Shown: piece by piece, positions 24,530-32,737 of the stretch
How the letters are laid out: each line of letters starts with the position of its first letter
Numbering within the stretch: position 1 is the first letter of the stretch
Assembly: GCF_003574445.1 (NCBI RefSeq)
Contig: NZ_KZ984560.1
Coordinates: 224,097-269,757, forward strand
Length of the DNA: 45,661 nucleotides
Direction: 5' to 3'
Source of the DNA: Streptomyces sp. YIM 130001
Lineage (GTDB): Bacteria; Actinomycetota; Actinomycetes; Streptomycetales; Streptomycetaceae
Program-made: the position numbers and the translations under genes
Notes under the pieces: generated by a model
Told to the model about the DNA's origin: nothing
The model's database searches: none
The model's input: the letters and a program-made list of their open reading frames with translations, nothing else

Positions 24530-26842
24530 TCACCCCGTCCCATCGGGTCCGGGAGCGGGACCGACGGCGTCGTCGGGTCTCGCGTCCGGCGGCGCACTCG
24601 CGCCGCCCGCGAACAGCCCGGTGCCGGTACCGGACACCGTGCCCGTACGCGCCACGTCTCCCGCCCCCGTCCCGGAGACCGTGCCCTCGGCCCCGAACTG
24701 CCCTTCCCCGCCCACAGGTTGCACGTCGACCGGTCCGCCGAACCCGCCGTCGAACGGTACGAAGCGGCCGTACGAGGACGCGGTGGGTGTGGCGGCAGGG
24801 GTGCCGGGGGCTGAGGTGGCGGCGGTGGGTGTCATCGGCGTAACGGACGTCGTCCATGGGGTGGGCGGCCCGGACGGCGGGGCGAGCACGGAGACGTACG
24901 GGGGCAGGGGGCCCGGGAACGACGCCGGGGTGTGCGGCGTCACGGGCGGCGCCTGGGGCGGCGTCTCGGACTGTGTCGGGGGCTGTGTCGGGGGCTGTGT
25001 CAGGGGCTGTGTCGGGGGCTGTGTCGGGGGCTGCGACTCGCGTCGCGTCTCTGCCCCGGGATCGGCCGTCGCCGTCGTCGCCGTCGTGGCCGCCTCCCAG
25101 CCGGTCGACTCCGGCCGGGGTTCCTGCTCGCGTCCCCGCTCCCACTCCGGCTCCTGCTCCGCTTCCGGGACCAGTGCCCCCCGCTCCACGAGCCGCGCCA
25201 CCTCCGGCAGCACCGCGAGGACCAGCCGCGAACGGTCCGAGCCACCGCCCGACGAGAGCCGGTCCAGATGCTCCCCGAGCGTCGGCCGACGCAGGCCCGA
25301 ATTCCCCGCCTCCCCCGCCGCCGTCCCGTCCGCCGCCGGACCGACCGCGACACCGGCCGCCCGGGAAGCCTCCCGCACCACCGTCGCCACCTCCGCCGGG
25401 GCTCTCGTACGCTCGCCGGCCACTCCGGACCCGCCCGCGGCGCCCGCACCACCCGCCGCCTTCCCGCACGCACCCAACAACGCGACCGCCAACGGGCTCG
25501 TACGGTCACGCCAGTTGAGCCCGTCCGCAGGCACCCGCAGCACCTGCTCGGCAAGCTGCCACCCGCCCGAACCGGCACCGGAATCCACACCACCAGCCCC
25601 CGAACCGGAGCCCGCACCCGCGCCGTCACCCCCGAGCACCGCCTCCTGCACCAGCCGCAGCCCGGGCCCGGGCCCGAACACCGTCGCCAGCGGATCGTGG
25701 TCCCGCAACCAGTCCTGCCGCTCGAACCACCGCGCCACATGCTCGCCGTGCAACGCCCCGGCCTCCACGCTCAACTCCTCGACCCGTACCACCGGATCGA
25801 GCCGCCCGGAGTTCCGCAGCGTCACCGTCCCCGTCCCCACCGCCTCGATCTTCTGCGCCTCGAACCACCCGAGCCACACCTCCCGCTGCCCCAGATGCTC
25901 CTCGCCCCCGCACTCCTCCAACCAGCTGTCCACGTACGCCCGTACGTCCACGACCTCCTGCTGCACCGCCCACGCGTCGAGCCCCTCGCCGCCCGGCACC
26001 CACCCGGCGACCCGGTCCCGCCAGTCCTCGCCCACCACATGCGCCCACTGCGCCCGGTACTGCAGATGCCCGCCCTCGGTCAGCAACTCCCGTGCAGCCC
26101 CGGCCAGTTCCGCACCGAGCAGATCGCCGGGCCGACCCGAGTCCCGGTAGACGCTGTGCACGGTGCCGGGCCCGACGGCGTACGGCGGGTTGCTCACGAC
26201 CAGATCGAAGCTCCGCCCGGCGACCGGCTGCAGCATGTCGCCCTCGAGCACCTCCCAGTCCAGACCGTTCAGCGCCGCGGTCGTAGCGGCGAACCGCGCG
26301 GCCCGCGGCGACAGGTCCGTCGCCGTCACCCGCCCGGCCCTCCCGGACAGATGCAGCGCCTGCACCCCGCATCCGGTCCCGAGGTCGAGCGCGGTGCTCA
26401 CAGCGTGCGCGGGCGTCGCCCGGTGCAACTGCCGCGCACCGGGCCCGATCGGAGGCACCCGGTCCGGCCTCCGGTCGTACGGTTCGGGCCGCAGGAACAG
26501 CGGGAAGTCAGACACCGCCCACCACGCCTCGTACGGGCGCAGGTGCACGGCCGCGCGCGCGGCACCGTCACCGGCGGGCTCGAGCAGCGGCACGAGGGCC
26601 GGGTCGGCCTTCGCCGCCGGCACGGCACGGCCGCACAGGAACAGCTCGATCAGCAGCCCCAACGGGTCGTCCGCCCCCAGCACTTCGAGCGCCGGCCCCG
26701 GGTCGTAACGATTCAGCGCCTGCGCCGCGTCGCGGCCGATCCGCGCAGCGATTCCGTCGCGCGTGTACCCGTGCGTCATCAGAACGCCCCGCAACGCTTC
26801 GGTTGCCTCGGGCGACAGAAGTGGTCCGGTCATCGTCGTCAT
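24530..26842 (-). CDS. Class I SAM methyltransferase with long low-complexity tail
   Basis: 770 residues. A helical N-terminal domain (1-140) precedes a Rossmann methyltransferase domain: SAM motif ALDLGTGCGVQALHL (151-165), acidic ATDLSPRAARFAA, and NPPY (218-221), which marks HemK/N6-adenine-type enzymes that methylate Gln, Asn or adenine nitrogen. A C-terminal globular region runs to about residue 570 (LVERGALVPEAEQ). Beyond it about 190 residues are low complexity, Pro/Thr/Gln/Gly-rich, with a PPTQ repeat. As I recall, actinobacterial relatives are about 500 residues, so the tail is an unusual extension. The start region lacks a ribosome site; ATG 26842 or 26833 is possible. Substrate unknown. 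Confidence 0.85.
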   Translation of the reverse strand: MTTMTGPLLSPEATEALRGVLMTHGYTRDGIAARIGRDAAQALNRYDPGPALEVLGADDPLGLLIELFLCGRAVPAAKADPALVPLLEPAGDGAARAAVHLRPYEAWWAVSDFPLFLRPEPYDRRPDRVPPIGPGARQLHRATPAHAVSTALDLGTGCGVQALHLSGRAGRVTATDLSPRAARFAATTAALNGLDWEVLEGDMLQPVAGRSFDLVVSNPPYAVGPGTVHSVYRDSGRPGDLLGAELAGAARELLTEGGHLQYRAQWAHVVGEDWRDRVAGWVPGGEGLDAWAVQQEVVDVRAYVDSWLEECGGEEHLGQREVWLGWFEAQKIEAVGTGTVTLRNSGRLDPVVRVEELSVEAGALHGEHVARWFERQDWLRDHDPLATVFGPGPGLRLVQEAVLGGDGAGAGSGSGAGGVDSGAGSGGWQLAEQVLRVPADGLNWRDRTSPLAVALLGACGKAAGGAGAAGGSGVAGERTRAPAEVATVVREASRAAGVAVGPAADGTAAGEAGNSGLRRPTLGEHLDRLSSGGGSDRSRLVLAVLPEVARLVERGALVPEAEQEPEWERGREQEPRPESTGWEAATTATTATADPGAETRRESQPPTQPPTQPLTQPPTQPPTQSETPPQAPPVTPHTPASFPGPLPPYVSVLAPPSGPPTPWTTSVTPMTPTAATSAPGTPAATPTASSYGRFVPFDGGFGGPVDVQPVGGEGQFGAEGTVSGTGAGDVARTGTVSGTGTGLFAGGASAPPDARPDDAVGPAPGPDGTG
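24971..25030. repeat. Five 12-base tandem repeats in the methyltransferase tail
   Basis: CTGTGTCGGGGG occurs five times head to tail, the third copy with one change (CAGGGG). On the minus strand each unit encodes four residues of the PPTQ type. Copy number is likely to vary between strains. Confidence 0.9.
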
Positions 26843-27301
26843 AATCCGGTTTTCGGCCGGGCCCGCACCGGACTTGACCCCACCCCCTACGGGTTAACCG
26901 CATTGAGCGAACGGGGTGAACCCCCGGACACCCCCGGCGGGTTGATCACCCACACCCCGTTTCCCCTGCTAGAGACCCCACACCCGCACCCGCCACCCCG
27001 GCAACCTCCCGCCGCTCCCCCACTCCACCTTCCACAGCCTGTGGACAGACTCCCGCTCCCGCCGATCCGTCCTCACGCCGACCCAGCCCTGCCCCTGCCG
27101 CCTTGCGGCCCTGCCGCTCTGCACGAGGTGACATCACACGAACGACGGCTTCACCCACCCTCTGCGCGCCGCGAAGCCCCGTGGAGCAGAAGAACCGGGC
27201 ACCGCAAAGCTCGGCCATCGCACCCCTCGGGCACCGCACCCCTCGGGCACCGCCCGGGCTCGAAGATCGCTCAGGCTCGAAGATCGCTCAGACCGACGCC
27301 C
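26843..27301. other. Intergenic region with two tandem duplications
   Basis: No gene seen. Two adjacent duplications lie near its right end: a 16-base unit CACCCCTCGGGCACCG at 27221-27236 and 27237-27252, and a 17-base unit GGCTCGAAGATCGCTCA at 27257-27273 and 27274-27290. A possible hairpin (GGGTGAACCC with GGGTTGATCACCC) lies near 26919-26953. Confidence 0.7.
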
Positions 27302-27799
27302 TCACGCCCGTGTCACTTTCAAGCCGTGGTAGGCGAAATGGACCGCGAGAAGCTCGGCCAAGACGCGCGACTCGTCGTGCCTGCTCAGGAGTTGGCCCGC
27401 CTCTGCGCCCTCCGAGGGGAAGGCGGCAACCCCGGGGAGCAGGACGGCCCGCGTGAAGAAGTCACACACCACGTCGGCGAACTCGCCGGCCGGAGGCTCA
27501 GGCGCCGTCTTGCCCAGGGCCGCCAGCCCGGACTCCACGACAGCATTGAGGTGGCGCCTGCGTGCGTTCTTCTGGTGCCGGGCCTCACTGGAGCCGCCCT
27601 CCTCGCTCACCCCCACCACGCGAAAGACGTCGAGGCCACTCTCAGGCCACTGATCCGCGTCGCGGACCTTGCCGAGTGCCTCCTCGATCGAAGCCGCGTG
27701 GACAGGGAATGCCCGCCTGGTACCCCCGTCCCGACTCTCCAATTCGACCCGAAACTGCCGCTGTCCACTCTCGGACACCTCGCGCGATGCCATACCCAT
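27302..27799 (-). CDS. Hypothetical protein with palindromic operator upstream
   Basis: 165 residues; I do not recognise the family. The N-terminal half (RQFRVELESRDGGTRRAFPV, then ASIEEALGKVRDADQWP) looks like a small alpha/beta domain; a basic patch RHQKNARRR lies near residue 78, followed by a mainly helical half (DVVCDFFTRAVLLPG, RVLAELLAVHFAYHGLK). No signal peptide or membrane helix. GGGGAGG precedes ATG 27799 (spacing 4) and ATG 27793 (spacing 10). A perfect CTATACA/TGTATAG palindrome lies 44-62 bases upstream. It sits in a decay zone between core genes, so it may be a remnant of an acquired segment. Confidence 0.6.
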   Translation of the reverse strand: MGMASREVSESGQRQFRVELESRDGGTRRAFPVHAASIEEALGKVRDADQWPESGLDVFRVVGVSEEGGSSEARHQKNARRRHLNAVVESGLAALGKTAPEPPAGEFADVVCDFFTRAVLLPGVAAFPSEGAEAGQLLSRHDESRVLAELLAVHFAYHGLKVTRA

Positions 27800-27842
27800 T
27801 CATCCTCCCCAAGCGTGTACGCCACCCACCCGCGCGGCTCGA

Positions 27843-27861
27843 CTATACACACGATGTATAG
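27843..27861. promoter_or_regulatory. CTATACA-N5-TGTATAG palindrome, probable operator
   Basis: Perfect 7-base arms with a 5-base spacer, strikingly AT-rich for this genome. It lies 44-62 bases upstream of the orphan gene start and 30 bases past the SDR stop. The TATACA on the minus strand could also serve as a -10. The cognate regulator is not in the window. Confidence 0.6.
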
Positions 27862-27890
27862 CTGCCATGCGGGCCTTGGCGGCCGGCCGC

Positions 27891-28790
27891 TCAGGAGGCG
27901 GACCTCACAACACCCCCCACCAACTCCCGTGTCAGTGCCATCAACCGCTCCCGGGCAGCCGGGTCGTAGGCCTGGTCGTGGGCCCGCGCTTCCGTCCAAC
28001 GGTCGAAGTAGCGGCCTGTCGTGGCCGCCAGGCCGGGGTCGGTGGCCAGCCGCACGGTCGGGCGTACCCCCTCCTCGACGCCGACGGCGGGCGTGAGCCC
28101 GTAGGCCCGGACACCGGCGGTGTCCATGAGATGGGCGGGGTGCAGGGCGTTCACGGTCACCCCCGAACCCGCCAACTCCTCGGCCAGCACGAACGTCGCC
28201 ACGACGAGCGCGACCTTGCTGCGGCAGTACGCCCGCAACCCCTCGTAATCCCGCTCCAGCATCACATCGTCCAGGTCCACCGCCTCCTGCCCCATCGAAG
28301 CCACATTCACCACCCGCGCCGGAGCGCCCGGCTCGGCTGAAGCAGTGAGCAGCGGCAACAACTCCCGCGTCAGCAGGTACGGCGCCAGATGGTTCACCGC
28401 GAAGCGCAGCTCATACCCCTGCGCACTCACCTCTCGCCGCCACGGCTCCGAACCCCCGCCTGCCACAGCATTGTTGACCAGCACATCCAGCCGGCCCTCC
28501 GCCTCCCGCACTTCCCCGGCCATCCCCCGCACCTGCTCGAGATCCGCCAAGTCGGCGAGGTAGGTCCGGACTTCCGCGTCCGCTACAGCCGACCGCAGCT
28601 CCTCCGACGCCGCATCGAGCCGCTCCCGGTCCCGCCCGTGCAACAACACGGCACACCCCTGCTCGGCCAACTCGCGCGCAACACCCCGCCCGAGTCCTTG
28701 CGTGGCCCCCGTCACCAGCACCACCGCCCGGCGCCCGACGCCATCGCCATTCACATCGTTCCTACGACTCACACCGCTCTCAGGGCTCAT
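27891..28790 (-). CDS. Short-chain dehydrogenase/reductase
   Basis: About 299 residues. Classical SDR features: cofactor motif TGATQGLG, NNA (VLVNNAVAGG, a variant of NNAG), catalytic Ser in VNVASMG, and YCRSK (YxxxK). RDRERLDAASEEL following the second strand, with HGRDR, suggests NADP(H) preference. The C-terminal part (ARAHDQAYDPAARERLMALTREL) resembles retinol-dehydrogenase-like SDRs of Streptomyces. Start uncertain: ATG 28790, or GTG 28754 with AGGAA four bases upstream. The in-frame sequence upstream of 28790 belongs to a decayed DUF559 gene and should not be included. Substrate unknown. Confidence 0.88.
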   Translation of the reverse strand: MSPESGVSRRNDVNGDGVGRRAVVLVTGATQGLGRGVARELAEQGCAVLLHGRDRERLDAASEELRSAVADAEVRTYLADLADLEQVRGMAGEVREAEGRLDVLVNNAVAGGGSEPWRREVSAQGYELRFAVNHLAPYLLTRELLPLLTASAEPGAPARVVNVASMGQEAVDLDDVMLERDYEGLRAYCRSKVALVVATFVLAEELAGSGVTVNALHPAHLMDTAGVRAYGLTPAVGVEEGVRPTVRLATDPGLAATTGRYFDRWTEARAHDQAYDPAARERLMALTRELVGGVVRSAS

Positions 28791-28898
28791 ACGCACGACC
28801 CTGCCGCGCCACCCCTCCTCCCGACAGTGCCCACCACACCTGGTGCCACCACCACCAGCCAGAGCCGGCGACCACACCTTGCCCGCCCGGACTCGCCA

Positions 28899-29620
28899 GC
28901 CCCCTTTTCCGCCTCTCAACGCCCAGCGAAACTCCGCGCCCCTCCCCGCCGGCCGCCGGAACACATCAACTGCCGCAAACCTGAACACCTTCCGCACCCC
29001 GAGCACCGCACCAGCTCGTCGAACCGCACCAGGTCCCACGGCTGCGCCGCCCACGGCCCGTGCCGCCTGGATCCCCCGATCTCGACAACCACACCTTCCT
29101 CCCGACAGACGATGCCCGGCCTACGGAACCGCCGCCCCGACACCGGGAACCCCAAACCGCCCCGGGTCTCCGGCACCAACCCCGCATCCCACAACCGCAA
29201 CCGCAACCGCGCGATCGTCTGCGTAGGCGACCCGCACCGCTCGTCCGTCAACTCCGCCCACTGCCGCGCCCGCGCTAACCCCTGCCACACCTACGCCGCC
29301 GACTCACCTCCCCTGAATCGCCCCGACCTCGATCAACGACGGTCGCTCCCCCACTGCGCCGTGCACTCAGTGATCGCCGAGTCGGCCGCCAACCACGGCC
29401 TCGCCCCGGACCGCAGCGCAGGAGACCCCGAGCGTGCGAAGAAGTTCCGCGACCCGTAACCCATGCCGAATCCACGCCACTTCGGTGTCCTCATACGGCA
29501 CTCCCGCCGCTCGACGACTCCCTCTGCACCTCCAGCGCCTCCACCCCCGGGCACCCACGCAGCCGCCCGGTGACTGATCACAAGGCGCAACCTCACCTGC
29601 TGCTCAGCCAACAGCCGCAC
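28899..29620 (-). pseudogene. Relic of a DUF559/AbiEi-like endonuclease-domain gene
   Basis: Reading minus-strand frames in turn gives a recognisable order of family pieces: VISHRAAAWVPG (about 29580), then YEDTEVAWIRHGLRVAELLRTLG, LAADSAIT, GLARARQWAELTDERCGSP, ARLRLRLWDAGLVPE, RRFRRPGIVCREEGVVVEIGG, WDLVRFDELVRC, and finally GVRKVFRFAAVDVFRRPAG ending near 28899. At least three frame changes and in-frame stops separate them. Such proteins have an AbiEi-like N-terminal part and a DUF559 (Vsr-like) nuclease domain with the VVVEIDG-type strand; here the catalytic D is replaced by G. The gene is clearly dead. Identification is from memory of family sequences. Confidence 0.55.
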
Positions 29621-29991
29621 CCGAAAACCGACCACCACCCGCCTCCACAGCCCACCGCTACAACACCACCCCATTAACCCCCAGCGCCACAAACCCCCGC
29701 TGCACCCCCAACCTTCCCCCTCTCTCTCCGATCTCGCACCCCCTGTGGATAACTCGGACTCAGCGCCGAGGTCGTCGCTCGGCCCCTAAGAGCGCGAGAC
29801 ATGCAGCCCCGTCGCGGAACCAAGCGCCGGATCGCCCTCCTCCGGAGAACACGAACACGAACGACCGTCGCCGAGCTCTCAACTGAGCTGCCACCAGCGC
29901 GACTTCGGCAGCACAAGACCCACCCCGTCACCCGTTCGGTCTAAAACGCCACCGAACCACTCAGCCACCGGCCGCGGCCGCGGCCGCGACG
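29621..29991. other. Non-coding stretch between two pseudogenes
   Basis: I see no credible gene, terminator or operator here. It contains one TTATCCACAGG-like sequence on the minus strand (near 29748). Codon bias is weak in every frame. Confidence 0.5.
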
Positions 29992-31056
29992 AAGATCAGC
30001 ACCACGCCTCACAGCAACTCCACGAAGGCGGCCCTCCCGGCTCAGCGCCCCGCCCTTCCCGACTGGTACGGCGACCTGCTCGGCGAGATCAAGCAGACCT
30101 TCGCCCACGCCCGCATCCGCGCCCAGCGCACCGAAAACACCCAACTCATCGAGATGTACTGGGAGATCGGCCACCAGATCCTGCGCAGGCAGGCCCAGGA
30201 AGGGTGGGGGACAAAGGCCGTCGCGCGCCTCGCCACCGCCCTGAGGACGGCGTTCCCCAACCAGCGTGGCTTCTCGCGCCGCAATCTGATGTACATGCAG
30301 CAGATGGCGCGGACCTGGCCGGAGCCAATCGTGCAACGCTTCTAAACTCCCGCCGAGCTAGGCTTCTACGCCACCGAGGCCGCGCAGCACGGCTGGTCAC
30401 GGGACTGGCTCGAGCAGTGCATCGCCCAGAAATCGCACCTCACCCAGGGGTCCGCGCCGTGCAACTTCGACGCCACGATCCTCGAGGATTCGAAGCTCGT
30501 ACAGGACATCGCGAAGGACCCGTACCGCCTCGATTTCCTCTCCCTCGACTCCCGTCACACGGAGCGAGAGCTCGAAGATGCCCTCGTATCGAACATTGTC
30601 CGATTCCTGACCGAGCTCGGCGTGGGCTTCGCCTTCGTCGGACTCCAGTGCCCGGTACTGCTCGACAACCGGGAGTACCGCATCGACCTGCTCTTTTACC
30701 ACCTGCGCCTGCACCGTTACGTCGTCATCGAGCTCAAGACGACCGAGCCGACCCCCGAGCACATCGGCAAGCTCGGTTTCTACGTGGCCGTGGTCGACCG
30801 CACGGTGCGCGACCCGGAGCGCGACGACGGGACGATCGGCATCCTCATCGGAGCCGAGCACCACCGGGCCACCATGGACATCGCACTCCACACCAGCAAC
30901 CGCCCTCTCGCCGTCAGCTCGTACACCGAACTGCCCCCGCAACAGCGCTCCCTGCTCCCCAGCGAGGAGGACCTCTCCCGCGTGGTCCAGGACGTACTCG
31001 ACGCGGACCTCGACACAGACCTGGACACGGAGACGGAAACCCCGGACCTCGACTGA
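29992..31056 (+). pseudogene. DUF1016 (YhcG-like PDDEXK nuclease) gene with stop and internal deletion
   Basis: The frame gives a convincing DUF1016 protein: DWYGDLLGEIKQTFAHARIR, MYWEIGHQILRRQ, SRRNLMYMQQMARTWPEPI, then TAA at 30343-30345, then TPAELGFYATEAAQHGWSRD, NFDATILEDSKLVQDIA and the nuclease core VSNIVRFLTELGVGFAFVG, YRIDLLFYHLRLHRYVVIELK. The frame is the same on both sides of the stop. The LPWGH...LLDKL segment that normally joins QR to TPAEL is missing, so a deletion of roughly 50 bases probably created the stop. No ATG, GTG or TTG lies in frame upstream of the homologous region, so the start may also be lost. The PDDEXK residues (ID, IELK) remain. Family members are linked to restriction and anti-phage loci. 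Confidence 0.8.
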
Positions 31057-31366
31057 GCAGCACCGGGGCCTGCCGTACAGTTCCAGCCAAATCCCGTACG
31101 GCCAGGACGCCCCTGGCGCTCACGCCGCGTGACGGTTACCCCCTGTTCATTGCCCGGCGTCAACCCCCGTGATACACAGAGTGACGATACGGGCCACTGC
31201 CTACCGTCCGGCACCCGCGCCGAGGCTGTCCGCAGGTGATCCACACGAAGTCCACCGAGGATTGACGCCAAAGTCGACATACGACAGCGGCATCGTCGGC
31301 GAGAATAGGCCTGGCCCCCGCACTACGGCTGGGGTCACGAACGACCGGACAGGGGCGGTGAGTTAC
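31057..31366. other. Upstream region of the T4SS-like operon
   Basis: A short inverted repeat GCCGTAC (31072-31078) / GTACGGC (31096-31102) follows the DUF1016 remnant and may terminate it. TTGACG at 31254-31267 region and an AT-rich GAGAATAGG near 31300 suggest the operon promoter, but no pair has ideal spacing. No gene seen. Confidence 0.4.
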
Positions 31367-31675
31367 ATGCTTATGGCAGCCGAAAAGGGCGACATCACCA
31401 CCATCATCGGCGGGATCGCCCCGGACTGGGGCCCCTTCGGGAGCCTGGGCAACGAAGCACGGGTGATGATCGAAGTGGTGATGGCCATCGCCATCCTGCT
31501 GTGCCTGGGCATCGCCATCTGGGGCGCGGCCAAGCAGCGCATCGGAGCAACGGCGCTCCGGGACACCTTCAGTGCCGAGCAGGGCAAGGGCCTCATCGTG
31601 GCCGGCCTGACCGGCGTCTTCATCATCGGCTCGCTCGGCACGGTTTTCACCATCGTGTACGGGATGGCCGTCTAG
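31367..31675 (+). CDS. Small two-helix membrane protein, pilin-like (VirB2 position)
   Basis: 102 residues: MLMAAEKGD, a first hydrophobic helix (about 27-49, MIEVVMAIAILLCLGIAIWG), a basic/polar loop (AKQRIGATALRDTFSAEQGK) and a second helix (about 75-98, IVAGLTGVFIIGSLGTVFTI). Size and topology fit VirB2/TrbC-type pilins or small integral T4SS proteins, though there is no cleaved leader. ATG 31367 has GGGGCGG upstream; GTG 31358 is also in frame. A GCGCACC/GGTGCGC inverted repeat (31675-31681, 31720-31726) follows and may reduce read-through. First gene of the T4SS-like cluster. Role by position and topology only. Confidence 0.7.
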   Translation: MLMAAEKGDITTIIGGIAPDWGPFGSLGNEARVMIEVVMAIAILLCLGIAIWGAAKQRIGATALRDTFSAEQGKGLIVAGLTGVFIIGSLGTVFTIVYGMAV

Positions 31676-31876
31676 CGCACCAGTCCTGCAGCACCAGTCC
31701 TGCTTCACAGTCCTCGGCCGGTGCGCACCCGGCTGCCGTCCCAATCCGTCCGTCGCGCCCACCGGCTGAGGATCCGCTTCTCTGATGTCGAGTCACCACA
31801 CCGCGCCCGCGCGGCAACCAGCACGGCTACCGTCGTACTACGCGGTCAACCGACAGGGTGAGGGGGCGTACGGCGC

Positions 31877-32737
31877 ATGAGTCTCGGCGACGAGCACGGT
31901 GGCCGATCGGACGACGGCTTCGGCGACGACGCCCGGATGGGGTACGGCGGCACGGGCCAGACCCGCACCCGCCTGCCCGAACGCGACGAGCCGTACGGCA
32001 ACCAGCGCCGCACACCCCGCTCTTCACGCAGCCTCATCACCGTCGTCGCGATCGTGGTCCTCCTCATCGCCGCGATCGCCTTCGCCAACCGCGGCAGCGA
32101 CGGTAAGGAGGAGGGCGCCGACGCGAGCAGCGGCGGCAAGCCGGGCGCGGCACCGACCGCTGCGAGCGGCGAAAAGCCGGTGGAGGGGAAGAACGGGGCG
32201 ATCCCGTCGGGGTTCGCGCACAGCAAGCAGGGGGCGGAGTCGGCTGCGGCGAATTATGCGGTGGCGCTCGTCTCGGCGGACATCCTCAAGCCTGACAAGC
32301 GGGCGGGGATCGTGGACCGCGTCTTTGTACCGGCGAAAGCCCCCGAGTTGGAAGCGAAGTTCGACAAGGCCTATTCGAAGGCGTTCCTCGGCAAACTCGG
32401 GCTCGACGAGAAGGGGAACGCGGCGAAGGGCCAGACGTACGTCTCGCGCACCGCGCCGATCGGCACCAAGACCGTGTCCTACGCGACGGACAAGGCCGCC
32501 GTCGACGTCTGGTGCACTGGCGTTTTCGGCACAGCGGGCGACGGCTCCGAAAGTCCGGTAACGAGCGACTGGTTCACGATGAAGCTGAAGCTCCAGTGGA
32601 CCGGCGAGGACTGGCAGGTCGAAGGGTTCTCACAGCAGCCCGGCCCAGCACCCGTGAACGGCGACAACAAGGTCTCCGGAGCCGACGAGATCGCCGGTGC
32701 GGTGGAGCAGTACGGAGGGTTCACGTATGCCCGCTGA
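31877..32737 (+). CDS. Single-pass membrane protein, VirB8/TcpC-like
   Basis: 286 residues. A hydrophilic cytoplasmic N-terminus (about 50 residues), one transmembrane helix (SLITVVAIVVLLIAAIAFA, about 52-71), a Gly/Ala/Glu-rich linker (75-105) and an outer domain of about 175 residues with KQGAESAAANYAVAL, KTVSYATDKAAVDVWCTGVFG, and WFTMKLKLQWTGEDWQVEGFSQ. The last part looks like an NTF2-like beta sheet, the fold of VirB8/TcpC scaffold proteins. ATG 31877 with GAGGGGG upstream. Its stop overlaps the next gene by 11 bases. Confidence 0.75.
   Translation: MSLGDEHGGRSDDGFGDDARMGYGGTGQTRTRLPERDEPYGNQRRTPRSSRSLITVVAIVVLLIAAIAFANRGSDGKEEGADASSGGKPGAAPTAASGEKPVEGKNGAIPSGFAHSKQGAESAAANYAVALVSADILKPDKRAGIVDRVFVPAKAPELEAKFDKAYSKAFLGKLGLDEKGNAAKGQTYVSRTAPIGTKTVSYATDKAAVDVWCTGVFGTAGDGSESPVTSDWFTMKLKLQWTGEDWQVEGFSQQPGPAPVNGDNKVSGADEIAGAVEQYGGFTYAR

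Noticed and set aside
21922..24843. A 973-residue open frame on the plus strand
   Set aside because: It lies antisense to the hydrolase, ABC permease and ATPase genes, has Arg/His/Pro-rich nonsense composition and no domain; it is a high-GC shadow.
24971..25030. Regular 12-base repeats as a CRISPR array
   Set aside because: Units are contiguous, with no spacers, and lie in coding sequence.
26905..26930. GTTCACC-like repeats upstream of the methyltransferase as a PHO box
   Set aside because: The two half-sites are 9 bases apart, not 11, and the second is poor.
24932..28096. A 1054-residue open frame on the plus strand
   Set aside because: Antisense to the methyltransferase, orphan and SDR genes; composition is Arg/Pro/His-rich without motifs.
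28791..29054. N-terminal extension of the SDR protein
   Set aside because: Part of it matches the C-terminal end of the DUF559 relic, and the SDR fold starts well after 28790.
31057..31366. Origin of transfer for the T4SS-like operon
   Set aside because: No relaxase gene, clt-like repeat or long inverted repeat is present.
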